Assembly: GCA_012064415.1 (NCBI GenBank)
Contig: SSNU01000053.1
Coordinates: 62,001 to 126,000 of the forward strand
DNA: 64,000 nt
Direction of reading: 5' to 3'
From: Gyrodactylus bullatarudis
Lineage: Eukaryota > Platyhelminthes > Monogenea > Gyrodactylidea > Gyrodactylidae
This document shows, in pieces, positions 1-11,200 of the stretch; position 1 is the first letter of the stretch, and each line of letters starts with the position of its first letter. Below the pieces are notes generated by a model. That model searched no databases. It saw nothing but the letters and a program-made list of their open reading frames with translations, and was not told the origin of the DNA. Both the position numbers and the translations under genes were made by a program.

Positions 1-1900
1 CATGATAAGCTGCAACATTCAGTGCACATGAAATCATTCTTCAATAAATAAGATGATTTTGGACGAGATATTTTGATTTTAAAAATTTTGATTCTAAAAA
101 TTTATTAAAGAAAAATCATTTCTGGACACTTTACATGAGGAAATAAAGAGAAAATTATCCTCTTTGTCTTCACTCTTTCAATATATCATTATACAGAATC
201 TTGTGTATTTGTATGTCCAAGCACCATGCTTTTAGGATAATATTCTTATTCCTAACATATGCTATATATTGGAAAATCTAAATTAGGCATACTATTCACC
301 AAAGCATTTATACTAAATCTAGTTAATTTGAAGTTAAGGAATTTTCAATTTTAAAAAATTACAGTCGGAACCGAAACTCGATGGCCATCCAAGTCCGAAG
401 AAAATAGAGCGTAATATATCATAAGGAATTCATTGGTGCATTCAGTTTTCCTTTTAATTCGCGTTTTTAAAGGTAAAATTTACGAAAAATTGAGTTTTTA
501 AAGCTTTATTGCGAGGTTCACAGAGGTTTTAGAGAGTTCAAAAGCATCTTAGTGTATAAAAAAGAAGTTCCTTTTTCATTGGAACATAAAAGTTTCCCTT
601 CAAAAGCACTAAAAAACCTGTTTTAGGTAGGTCTACTTGTAAGCGACCGATCAAAATCAGGGCTTTGGATCACATAGTGAAGGGGTATGAATCAATTATA
701 AGTTTATTCGAGCTTCAAATGGTCTAGTTTGAAAGATAAAAAAGTGCTGATTTCAAAAATAGTCAGGACAAGAAAATCAGTTCATCAGATCTTAAGTTAT
801 TGGATCTTGAAATCAAAGATTAAACGCAAATTTATTCATTTTCCCGAGTTGCCTCCCTATTCTATAGTAAATTTGACAATGGAAAGAAAACTGAACACTT
901 TCAATTCCATATTTAGTCCCATCTGGCTAATAAAAGTACCCCAATAGTTCATAATTGTGAGTTATAACTAGGGCGGTAAAAATACTATTTTAATATGTTC
1001 ATTAGCGATAAAATCTGATCAAAATGATGTAAGTTTTGGTTTCTGAAATAATTTTGCTATTTCCCAACAAAAGCTATTTTTATCTTGATTTGCTCATCAA
1101 AAAAACCTTATATTCTTATCCATGATGTAATCATAGACAAGTCTAGATCGAATGTGATCTACTCAGAGGGTGAAAAATTTAATTTTCTTTGTGTTATCGA
1201 CTGAAAATTGATTGATTTTCTAAAAAGTATCATCGAGTATCAAATTTGGTGCTCTACTTAAAACACATGATGATCTTCGTTCCTTAAGTCCTTATTACAA
1301 CACGACAACAAACACAGATTCCATACTGACTTTGAAAACTATAGAAAATAACTAAGATTAGAACCATTTTTAATCTCACTAACTATTTCTTAAATTTTAT
1401 CTCCATTCTGATTGGTTGTTTCTATTAACTTGCATTTGTTCAAGTTCATAATTTCAATAAAAATATTTTAAAAACTAAGACCTTGAAAAAATTCCTCGGC
1501 TTCTTTTATTCAAATATCAGAGAACAACGCCTTATTAATAATAACTTGATAAGTTATTAACTTATTATTATTTAATAAGTTATGAAATTTGGTAAAAATA
1601 TTACATCTTTTTATTTTGATCAATCTACAAATAATTCTATTCAAGTCCCATTTTACTTATTTTAATCAAATTAACTATTCATCTTTCCAATCTACTCGAT
1701 TATACTGTGGAGAATATTTCTCAATTTTATCTTGAACAATTTCATGTTTAAAGAATGAAGGATCCTAATTGTAGAACCTATAATGTAGGTAGTTAATACG
1801 AATACATGCGAATAAAATTTGAAATTGAATCATCCAAGTTTGACAAGAGAGATCTTTCACGAAATAGATTTTTCATCATCAAGAAACTAAATAATTGAGA
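1..1900. other. Gene-poor AT-rich stretch
   Basis: I see no supportable gene here. Short open frames (for example 729-947, +) have low-complexity composition, no recognisable domain and no convincing splice partners. The only structure noted is the palindrome cluster at 1539-1581. Confidence 0.6.
1539..1581. repeat. Cluster of short AT palindromes
   Basis: Two overlapping perfect inverted repeats: TAATAACTT / AAGTTATTA around a 3-nt spacer (1539-1559), and AACTTATTA / TAATAAGTT around a short spacer (1559-1581). The four arms can pair in alternative ways. This may be chance in AT-rich DNA or a small cruciform-prone site. No function is assigned. Confidence 0.4.
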
Positions 1901-1914
1901 TTAATCAGGCTAAA

Positions 1915-2035
1915 AGGAAAGACTTTGTGATATAATAAGCCTGGACTTAAAATTATGATTCTTTGAACACCAAGGAGCAATGGTAAGGGAACGCTTCTAA
2001 CCACTGAGCCAGAACCCAAAAAAGCTGTAATTTCT
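1915..2035 (-). mobile_element. tRNA-derived SINE, degenerate, minus orientation
   Basis: On the minus strand an RNA polymerase III A-box (TGGCTCAGTGG, complement of 2001-2011) is followed by GTTAGAAGC, the same stretch that follows the A-box of the plus-strand copy at 2118. A weak B-box-like stretch lies at about 1960-1974. The 3' part is not clearly conserved and no hammerhead core is visible. It sits about 100 bp from the plus-strand copy in inverted orientation. Outer limits are approximate. Confidence 0.5.
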
Positions 2036-2107
2036 ACATTGTGCTCAAAAAACAACCAGTATGTAGGTGGTGTCAATACTATGGGAGAGTTGAGTAATAG
2101 GAGATGA

Positions 2108-2225
2108 ACGGGGGTTTTGACTCAGTGGTTAGAAGCGTCGCCTCACAACGTTGAAGACCTGGGTTTGAATCCTGGCTATGGTGTACTGATGAGTCCTAAC
2201 AAGGACGAAACGCGACCGTGAGTTG
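2108..2225 (+). mobile_element. tRNA-derived SINE carrying a hammerhead core
   Basis: The A-box TGACTCAGTGG (2118-2128) and B-box GGTTTGAATCC (2162-2172) have tRNA-like spacing and match the pol III internal promoter consensus. Directly after the B-box comes a hammerhead ribozyme core (2186-2211). A tRNA-like head fused to a hammerhead is the architecture described for the schistosome SM-alpha family, so this is read as a SINE of the same design. No poly(A) tail or target-site duplication was identified, so the ends are approximate. A real tRNA gene is unlikely because no acceptor stem closes around the boxes. Confidence 0.7.
2177..2216 (+). ncRNA. Hammerhead ribozyme motif (SINE-borne)
   Basis: The core CTGATGA (2186-2192) is followed by a perfect stem II, GTCC-TAACAA-GGAC (2193-2206), then GAAAC. 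Stem III can be drawn as ACG/CGT around a 4-nt loop, but the residue at the cleavage position would then be G, which is normally not tolerated. The 3' strand of stem I does not pair well with the 5' strand before the core. The conserved core and stem II are certain. Present-day self-cleavage is doubtful. Confidence 0.7.
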
Positions 2226-2229
2226 AAGA

Positions 2230-3970
2230 TTATTTGGCTCTCTTATGGAATTGACATCTGCTTATCCGAATTCTAACATCTAGGAGGTGTGAGAAGACAA
2301 AATCCATCAAGTTAGAGTTCATATGGATATAGTAATTACCAGTGACCACACTTTGCTAGTAGGTTAATTATCTAAAAACATTGTAAAAATTCTACTTTGT
2401 AATTATTCAATCATAAGGGACATTTGAATTTTTTATTGTTTTTAAATTTGTTAAATATTTCAAAAAGTTTACAGAATATCTTTTGAGAAGAGGACCTCTG
2501 CCAGAGGTAAAAGTTGAGAATCAAATTACAGTATTAGTATTACAGACATATTATTGATTTAAATACTTGATCATTGCTAAAAGATTCTCGTGTAATAGTA
2601 ATATTTATTTCTGAAAATTGATAATTTCCTTCCTAATAAAATTTAATATTTAAACAATATTTAATTTAAAGTATCAAGTTATGAGCATGAAATCATAATT
2701 TTAGAACAATTATTTTCAATTGGCAGCCCCTTTCGTTTGGAAGATGATTTTGGACTTTTTTTGCTATTTGTGGTATTTTATTTTCGATAAAAGCTGTATC
2801 CAAGATTATATTTAATTAATCTTTCAAATGAACTTATTTTTTCTTATTCCAAAATCAAAATTAACATAAGAATGGTATTCCTACTAAGAATTTCCTAGGT
2901 TATGTAAAGTAAAATATACATTAAAAATGTATCTAGGTTGTGGTACTCTGGTTAGCTAGGATATGGAAACTTTTGGGCAATATCAATTTCATTTCTTAAC
3001 ATTTACTCCAAGAAATTTTCTTTTTTTGTAATCCTTATTCCACTTTACTAAATAGATTTCTTATTGTTCGCTATTTTACGAATTTCAATGCGATTTTTTA
3101 ACCTGTAAATTTTCTATATATCAACTGTCCTACTTATCAACCATCATTAACACACAACTGTTGAATTATGTAGGAATTAAGATGAATAAATTACTCTATT
3201 TATACTTTCTTGAGGCTTTTGAGTGGATTTTTTTCACCGAATTATAAAAATTTTTCTATTTGAGTTATTATTCATAATTATACAATATTTGATAAAAAAA
3301 TTATATTGAGAAATATAGTAAAGTATAGTATTTGATTAAAAACATTGAATTATCACGTAGGACCACAAAATAATGAAAGTTTGATTGGGAAAGACAATTT
3401 TTAATAATAAAAAAGTGTTAACATTCTTGATAATAAATAATACATACAACTTAGAAAATTATATATATGAGATCATGATGTATGGGGTTGACATATTTGA
3501 GAAGCAAAAGTGCCATTCAAATTTTATGTTGGAAAAAATATGTTATTTTTGAACAAACTCACATTATAAAAAGGAAATATTTGTCTCTTGAATGATTATT
3601 ACTTACGATTTCTTTCATAAAAATATTATAATTTAACTCAACAATACTGTGGACTTTGTTGTACGACTTTTTTGCAAACCAAACCAAGTTAATGGATCTT
3701 TACTGGTGTTTTTATAGGAATATGGAGGGGATAGCATGAATTTTTCTACCAATAAGCATAGTTACACTAAATTCAATTTAAATAATTACTTACAAAACAA
3801 TTCCTGAGATCATGAGAATATTTTTTGGAATTTTAAAAAAGTTAAATATGTACTTCCAATTGAATCTGTAAGTATGTCTTGACTCAGTGTTTATTCTTTT
3901 GGGAATAAATTTAGTTTTATGCTTGACAGGGGTATGAGTATTTTCATTTCTACGAGTGAAATAAATACAA
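2230..3970. other. Intergenic, no gene recognised
   Basis: AT-rich DNA between the SINE pair and the BNIP3-like exon. Remaining downstream exons of the minus-strand BNIP3-like gene would have to lie here or beyond the left edge of the window, but I could not find a transmembrane-coding exon in this stretch. Confidence 0.5.
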
Positions 3971-3974
3971 TTAC

Positions 3975-4276
3975 TTGTTCTTTTCAGGTTTTAACTGTGA
4001 GTCTCCTTCTTTAGATTTGGAGAGTTGTTCCACTTTAGCTAGAGCAAGTCGGATTACTTCTTCGTTAAATTTTCTATCTTGAGGGAAGATTTCTGGAGAA
4101 GGTGGAGGAGTGGGTATATGAAAATCTCCGATACTACTAACTCTAGAAGATAGTTGGGCTTCTTTCAAAAGTTTGGAAGTATTAGGTGTTTGAGGATAAG
4201 ATCGATATTCTTCCTCATTAATGTTAATCTCGACCCATGAGTCTAAAAATGAAGATTAAATAGAATTACCAAACAT
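3975..4276 (-). CDS. BNIP3-like N-terminal exons (partial gene)
   Basis: The exon 4242-3975 (-) runs from a ttttag acceptor to a gtaatt donor. It encodes a short stretch beginning DSWVEI, then SKLLKEAQ, then a Ser/Pro-rich part. BNIP3 proteins have the same order near the N terminus: an LC3-interacting SWVEL-type motif, a KILLDAQ-type segment, then an SP-rich linker. A 7-nt coding start (ATG TTT G, 4276-4270) joins it in frame across a 27-nt GT-AG intron. Micro-introns of this size recur in the window. The BH3-like and transmembrane parts are not found, so the gene is partial here, probably continuing leftwards past the window. Mitophagy-receptor function is inferred from the family. If the donor is not used, the frame ends at a stop at 3971. 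Confidence 0.45.
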
Positions 4277-4482
4277 ATTGTGAAAGCTTTGTTAGCTTAG
4301 TGATTTCTTTCAGTTAATCAAAATATAAGTTACTTATAATTTTTTGATACAATTCAAGACTTGAATTTCAAGTTTTAAGGCTAAAAGTCAGCTGATTATT
4401 TGATCTGTTCTAACAAAAATAAAAAGTGGTTGAACTGTTATAATTAACTATAATTTTGAATTTTTATGATCTTTAAGGCTTA
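4277..4482. promoter_or_regulatory. 206-bp divergent intergenic region
   Basis: Only about 206 bp separate the proposed minus-strand BNIP3-like start (4276) and the plus-strand start at 4483. Both promoters must lie here or overlap transcribed DNA. No TATA or initiator element could be assigned with confidence. Confidence 0.4.
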
Positions 4483-6540
4483 ATGAAAAGAAAAGGCGAA
4501 AAAAGAGAGCTCAAAGATGACGAAGCCGCAGTAGTTATCGCAGTAAAACATTGTGCTCGAGAACTTGCTGATATTCTTCAAGGTGCCCGTATTAAAGTTG
4601 AGAATGATTCACTTGTTTTTGCCAATAAAGATATCGCATTCTTGCTCAAAGGATCAGAATCGTACTACGATATGTACAAAAAATTAGGTATAAAATCTCG
4701 AGGAGATTTGTACAAAATCTTTGGCAAATTATATAACCTTGAACAGATTCAAGATGCCCAGGAAATGTTGGAAGACGTTGAAGGCCTTTGGGGGGATTTT
4801 TTAAAAAATCTTGATATGGATATTAATTTAAAAGCACAATCCGATTCGTTTCCTCGGGAGCTCAGAGTTGATCTATCTCGAAATATTACTATTGATGTCG
4901 GACAAATTTTGAATACAGAAGATCTTTTTGTAACAGATTTATTAAATAATAACGAAATTAAACTATCCAGCATTCTGAAAGGACATTTATGTACAGTAAT
5001 TTTATTCCAACCCTCCTATTTACCAGATATCCCGGTTAGATGGCGTTATGATGAAATTTTCAAAGTTAAAGTGAGTGGGAAATCTATTTTTTAAGAATAT
5101 TCTTGCTGATAATCTTTTAATATCAGGAAGATTATAAACAGTTTAGTGTCAAATTTGTTGTCATTACATGGGGTCCAAGACAGATATCTAAGGACTGGGC
5201 TCGTGGTTTACGAAGAATAGTAGACTGGCCAATATATAGAGATGATTCTAAACTTCTTCTGAAATTATTTGCATTTAAGCACGGATTATCAAAGGTAATT
5301 GATCATTTATTGCATTCATGGTCCTTTTTTCAATTAAATTATTTGACAGATTTGGAATTATGAGATGCTGGAGCTATGTGGTCTAGCGAAATATCTGCAC
5401 AATTGGCAAAGTGTAAATCTGGTTGCATTAGAAGAGGAATTTTCATGGCTAAAATGGCCATGGATTGGTGGCGAAGTTGTCCTTAGTAAAGAGAAAACAG
5501 ATTTTTCACTTAATGAAAATACTTATAGAACCAATGCAGTTAAAGAATATGCTAGTCCTACCATTGATCCAATAACTAAAATTCCAACAAAACGAATTAA
5601 AGATTCTTCTGTAATAGAGGATTCTAGTAATCCTACGAGTGAAGCCAAAATTTCTCTTGTTGAGAATCCTAGCAGTTCATCTGCTTCGTCTTCTTCTTCT
5701 GAAGATGATGATGATGATGAAAGCAACAACAGTGATAGTGATGAAACATCTTCCAACTCTTCAAGTTCCTCAACTGATAAGAATGAATTTAAAAACAGAT
5801 TGATTGGAGGTAACACAATCAATGGAGCCATTCCTCTTGACTCAAGTCATTGGTTTGTTTCAATAATACATAGGAATCGAACTTATGCTGATATGGTAGC
5901 TCCCAGTGTTGTATACAAAGCTATTTTATCAGCCACAGCAAAAAGATCTCGTCTGAGTGAAATGGAAATAATGGATCGTGTTCGAGACGAAAGACAAATG
6001 ACCACTGCTCCGGACAAAGGACGTATGGAAAAAGATCCAGGTTCTCATTTACTCTATGATTCTGCCACAGAACTTTATTATGATCCGAAATCTGAGTACT
6101 TCTGGAATCCCAGAGGAAAATGTTACTTACTTTGGAATGAAGAAGCAGGTCGTTATGTCAGTGCTAACTCAAAAATTCAAGCCCAATTTGCAGAAGATCA
6201 AATCAAACTACTCATAGATAGTACGAAGAACCTGGTCAAAAGCTCCATGGAAAAGATGGCAGCAAAGCAAGCTGGTGATGTTGTTGCTTCAAAATTGGCA
6301 GAAATTCGTTGTGCTAAAGATGAATATGCAGCATACGCTTACGCTACATGTATGCTTGGTTCTCAAGAAGCAGAAAGATATTCAAGTGAAGTTGAAAGTG
6401 GAATGAATCACTTGAAATTCTTACCTCCTCCCCCAAAGTTTCATGATGGACCAAAATTATATTCTTCCTTTGCACAAAATCCTGAAGAAAATTTACCTCC
6501 CGAATATGACTATGAAGCTCCACCTCCAGGATTAGTTTGA
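4483..6540 (+). CDS. Thioredoxin-fold (AhpC/TSA-like) protein fused to an OCRE-like domain
   Basis: Three exons: 4483-5070, 5127-5294 and 5350-6540, all in phase 0, 648 aa. Residues 1-110 are helical and charged. Residues about 140-300 resemble the peroxiredoxin-like AhpC/TSA (PRXL2/AAED1) fold: a hydrophobic strand (LCTVILF), then KFVVITWGP, then a DWPIYRDDSK-like segment. The usual redox Cys position appears absent (SYLPDIP), so no peroxidase activity is claimed. An acidic Ser/Asp/Glu tract follows (about residues 355-400). Then comes an OCRE-type aromatic repeat, YDSATELYYDPKSEYFWNP, ending with a Pro-rich tail (PPEYDYEAPPPG). OCRE modules occur in RNA-processing and signalling proteins. 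Exon 3 reads through from the thioredoxin part into the OCRE part, so the fusion is real in this assembly. An in-frame stop lies just upstream of the chosen ATG. A polyadenylation signal AATAAA lies at 6582-6587. Confidence 0.8.
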
Positions 6541-8298
6541 AAATCAATCTACTAAAAGATTCTACTGAATTTTGAATCTTCAATAAACAAAAATCTTATT
6601 TTTTTTATAAAATTATTGTTAAATTCATTATTTCAATCGAATAATTTTAGAGTTTGTTTAATAAACAGTTTTTTCATAAATTTTAAACATGATTTATTAA
6701 TAAAGCATTTCAATGCAATGGAAATTGAGAGACCATTATGACTCAGAACTATAAGATGGGAAAATTTACTCTGACCAAAATTAGGCTGTTTCTCGAATTT
6801 CGAAAATGCGTCAAATTTCCACTTTTTCAACGAGCATAAAATTTTTAACGATTTCTGAATTTTAAAGGAATTTAATTTCGAATCATCCTTAGACAAAAAA
6901 CTCGAATTTATATACATACTAGATTTTTATTTGAAATAATTAATAAGCATATTATGATTATCGGGTACAAATGATATGAACAGATATAGGCAACGTTTTT
7001 ATCTTTAAAGTTAGAGAAGTCAATCTGAAATCTCGTACGAAGGGGTAGAAGAATATTGAGCAGTATGGAGTAACCTCTTGTTGAACGCAAGTTGTAATGG
7101 TCATTCGGTTGAGTAGCGTATTTAGAGTACAGGAAAGCTGAGGAAGAGATGCGTCTAAGCCAGAGAGGAAAAACTTTGGCCATAGAGATTGAGAGAAACT
7201 CGTGATTTTTAAGAAAAAAATAAACTTTTAAATCTTAGATTATTTCTTTCGTGATAATTAAAGGAGTCAAATGGTTCGATTTCCCACAATAATTACGAAT
7301 TTCTGTTAGCTTCTTTAGGTGAACTCGAAATTTCTGTCTAATTTTGAATCCAAATATCAGCATTTAACTGTTTCAAATCTTCCAAATTTATAAAAAAATT
7401 TTAATTCAAAGGTTGAAAAAGCAGGAAATTGGGGCATTTTCAAAACTCCATAAATGCCCAAAATTTTTTCGGATCTTTTTTCTTCTTCATTTTGGGATCC
7501 AAAAAATATTTGTGTTCCTGACTATCCGCATAAAAACGTTGAGTTTTTTGTAGTAAATTCTCATCTTCATGTTAAAATCTTCAGCATGTGTCGAAAATTC
7601 TTCGTCGTTATGACAGTTAGTTTCGAAAATCCAAAAATTTTCAAATTACAATGAATTTTTACTACGTACTCACTAAAATTCGGAATATCTCGACCCGAAT
7701 TTCTTTTGTTTTATCTTCAAATATAGTAATCTCATCATCAAGAGGGCATAATGAATTTCGTTTTTTATCATGTCTGTGGAATATTGTTGGAAAAATGAGT
7801 AAATACATAGTGAAGAATGTCTTTCAAAAATATGCAAAACATGACTAAATTTTATCAGAAAACAAGTACTGTCGTAAATCTTTTGGAGAGTTAATCACTA
7901 ATTAACTAGAAATCATCAGAATAATCTAGCATATTGGCTTGACAAAGAAATATCCATAAAAGAGAGAAACAGAACGACTTAAAACAAAAGGGCTAGTATC
8001 AAAAAAGCTTTGAAAACGGCCAAGTATAATTTCATACATTGTTAGTTTGAATCAATTTAAAACTAAATTAGATTTATCATAAAATTCATTATGCACAAAT
8101 TTGAGAATATTCAACCAATGGATATTAACTAGGACTTGTGAATTCTACTTGATTTTCATTGGCCAAAATTTTACTTGTATATGACTTATGTATCTTGTAT
8201 TGTATACATTTATTATATATGAGTAACATTTTTATATACATCGTTTTATAAAATTATAAAATATCTTGGCGGTCAATTTTCAAGCTCAAAATGAATCT
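6541..8298. other. Intergenic with a repeat-like segment
   Basis: 1.76 kb between two plus-strand genes. Small open frames on both strands (6633-7183 minus, 7454-7848 plus) lack domains and look like chance. The segment at about 6765-6915 resembles one at about 46030-46180. No exon encoding a calponin-homology or plakin domain for the next gene was found here. Confidence 0.5.
6765..6915 (+). repeat. Dispersed repeat fragment
   Basis: The series CCAAAATTAGGCT, then GAAAAT plus a CAAATTTC(C/T)ACTTTTTCAA stretch, then ATCAT(C/-)CTTAGAC, recurs in the same order at about 46030-46180. The order of several short matches suggests a degenerate dispersed repeat. Limits and family are uncertain. Confidence 0.4.
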
Positions 8299-11200
8299 AT
8301 GAATGGACTGAAATTATCTGTAAGTATTTTTTTGTATTTAATAATTTTATCCTCCCAGAAGATATCATTTAGCCCTTCGAGGAATAATTTCAATATTATA
8401 CTGAAAAAAGAATCAACAGCCACATCGAATAGTACATATATAGATTCAAGCGAAATCTCAATGAAAAATGAACTCGGTAAAAATGGAATACTTAATTTAC
8501 TTTACAACATTGACGAGAGATTGAAATGTGCGTCAATAGAGCTCGAAAATCTGGCTCAATTATCACAGGTTTGTCAGGAAATAATAAATTTTCGATAGAT
8601 TTTCAACCAAGGTGTTTTCAAATCTATCGTTTCAAAAGAGAGTGTTCATTTAAACTCTGGAGGTATTTGCTCGTATTCCAAAAATATTCTTTTACAAGTT
8701 CAAGATCGAATTGTAAGAGCCAGACAACTCGCTTCAGATCTAATGGATTTAGGCAATCTCTTCAAAATGGTCAAGCATCGTATTAATTATGAGAAGAAGC
8801 ATAAAAATTTACCTGGTGAGTGTTTTTTTTTCTACTAGACAATAATACTGGCTTAATTCTTTCATAACTCATGTATCAGAACAAGACTTTCTCAGCATTA
8901 TGGATAAGTTCAACTCTGCAAAAGTTAAAAGAAACAAGATTCTAGATAGCACGGACAGAATGTTGAAGGAGCTGAACCTGGAAGCTGGAAAAGCTGTCAT
9001 TTATCGGAAGTCTATCTCACGTCTACAAGAAAGTCTTACTGAGGTGAATTAAAACTATTTATAGACATCTAATACTTTTAGGCCAGCAAAGAGTTAGTAT
9101 ATAATGAAAATATTGTCGGAGCGTCTCTTATGATCAGGGGCAAACTTGAGGAACAAATTAAAACTCTAATCAGGTTGGAGGAAACCTTAGAAAAAGATAT
9201 AAATGAAAAAATTAATGATTTAAATGAAGAACACCTGTCAAATAATATGACAGACTCCCAAAGATCTGAAAAGATGCGTGAACTTGGCCTACCAGGCTAT
9301 AAAAATGACGAACTAGACTCAATCAAGGAAGAATTCAATGACTTGATCAATGTTATTGGCAGGAAAATTAAGGGTTAGTCCAGAGTATTATGAAATTGTC
9401 AATTATGTATATGTATATGAAAGATGGAGATGTATGTATGTTAAGGATATTGTAAAAAAACAAAATAGATAATCAATAATTAACTTAACAACAAAATAAC
9501 TCATTATCCCAAACGCATAACCATGGGTGATTTGTACTTTTAGGTCTAGAAGAACTTCATGCCTACCTGATGGATTTTGACAATAAAATAAATAATTCAA
9601 TAGCCTGGTTCGAGAATATTGAATTATCTTTGAAAAAAGAATTCAGAGATTCTTCCACAAAAATTGCCAGTTATTCGATTGAAAAAGCTCAGAAACTCCT
9701 AACACTATCAAGTGAAATTAATAACTTTTATGCTTCAATACTTGGTCCGATTATTCATGAAATTCAGTTTGCTACAAAATCAAATCCAAGCGTCAAGGAA
9801 AGGAAGAACATGAAGCATCACTTTCTTGATAGATTCGGCCTCTTAGGTCCAATACGAGACTGTCAGCATTTGAAGAAGACAGGTATTTGTCTTCAACAGA
9901 GATGGAATAACCTTGAGAGTTATCTTATTGTTAATTTGGTCCTTGAAATTGTGAGTTTCTTTTCATTATTAAGTTAAATATTTAATTTGATTTACATTGA
10001 TTTTCAGATATCATCTGGTCTTCTGCAGTATGATAAAAATACCAGAGAGTCTATTAAATTTGGAGAAAAGCTACCCCTTACTATTGAATTCCATTCAGTT
10101 GAAAAGGGTATGATACTTGAATATAAAAACTTTGTTCAAACTATTAAGGTGAGTAGTTTTATGAAATCTGAGTTGCATCAAAATTTATCAAATTCTACCT
10201 TAAGCAACATGATGATATCGTCACAAAATGTACATTAGAAATTGAAGATAACATAACGCCCCTCATGTCAATTATACCATGGGATCGAATTTTGGATCAA
10301 AAGATAACAACTGAATCCCTTGAATATCTCGATGGGAAAAAGATTATGAGAAATTATCATATTTTAAAAGATAACCTGAGCATTACCAAGAGAATCCTTG
10401 AAGATGAACGAAATAGAATTGAATCTTGTCTTATTCCAGCCCTCCAGGGTCTTATTAATTGTCAGAAAAGGGTATGCTTGATAATTAAATAAATCATGCT
10501 TATAGTGCGATTTGCGTGTGAAAAAATTACAGGAAATTACCCAAAATTTCATTGAAAATATTCCAATCTACAATAATGAGTTAGAAATAAAAAATGGCGA
10601 AATAGCCCTTTCACAAATCAAGTCAATGGAAAAGTTTTACCATTTTGATGTAAACTCAGCCAAAATTCATGCTGAAAAATTATACCAACAATCAGAGGTA
10701 ATTCGTTTTTATATTATTTTTCTTAAATAGCAACTTCTTTCAACAATTGTGGACGAACAAGTCCATTTCAAAATGGAATATTCGGATTACCTCCTAATTC
10801 TGAATGAAGTAAATGTCACGATTAAGTCTACTGAAAGTGAATGCTCGACAAAGTCTTCAGATTCAAATGATCAATTACGGGATTCAAGCTCACAAGATTC
10901 TCTAATTATGAAACTTGGAGATTTGGAAAAAGCATTTGACCAATTAAAAGGTTAGTTAACGTCGTTTTTACTCATGAATCTATTCATTTTAACAGGCGTA
11001 CTACCGCGGGAAATGAATAATCTAGCACAATTGATTGAATCCCTTGAAGATGACAACCATGATGAGAACAACTCTCGGGTCTTGCCAAAGAAGCAAATTG
11101 AATCTCTTGACGAAGAATTGTCTCTTGTCTTGTTAAATAACATGATCGATTATAATAAAAACAATGATCACCCTGTGTTAAGAGCCATTGAACATCTCCA

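Noticed and set aside
2108..2180. Functional tRNA gene
   Set aside because: A- and B-boxes fit, but no acceptor stem or anticodon arm closes, and a hammerhead follows directly.
5523..5831. 102-codon minus-strand ORF rich in Ser/Glu
   Set aside because: It is the antisense of the acidic Ser/Asp tract of the OCRE fusion gene, whose repetitive codons keep several frames open.
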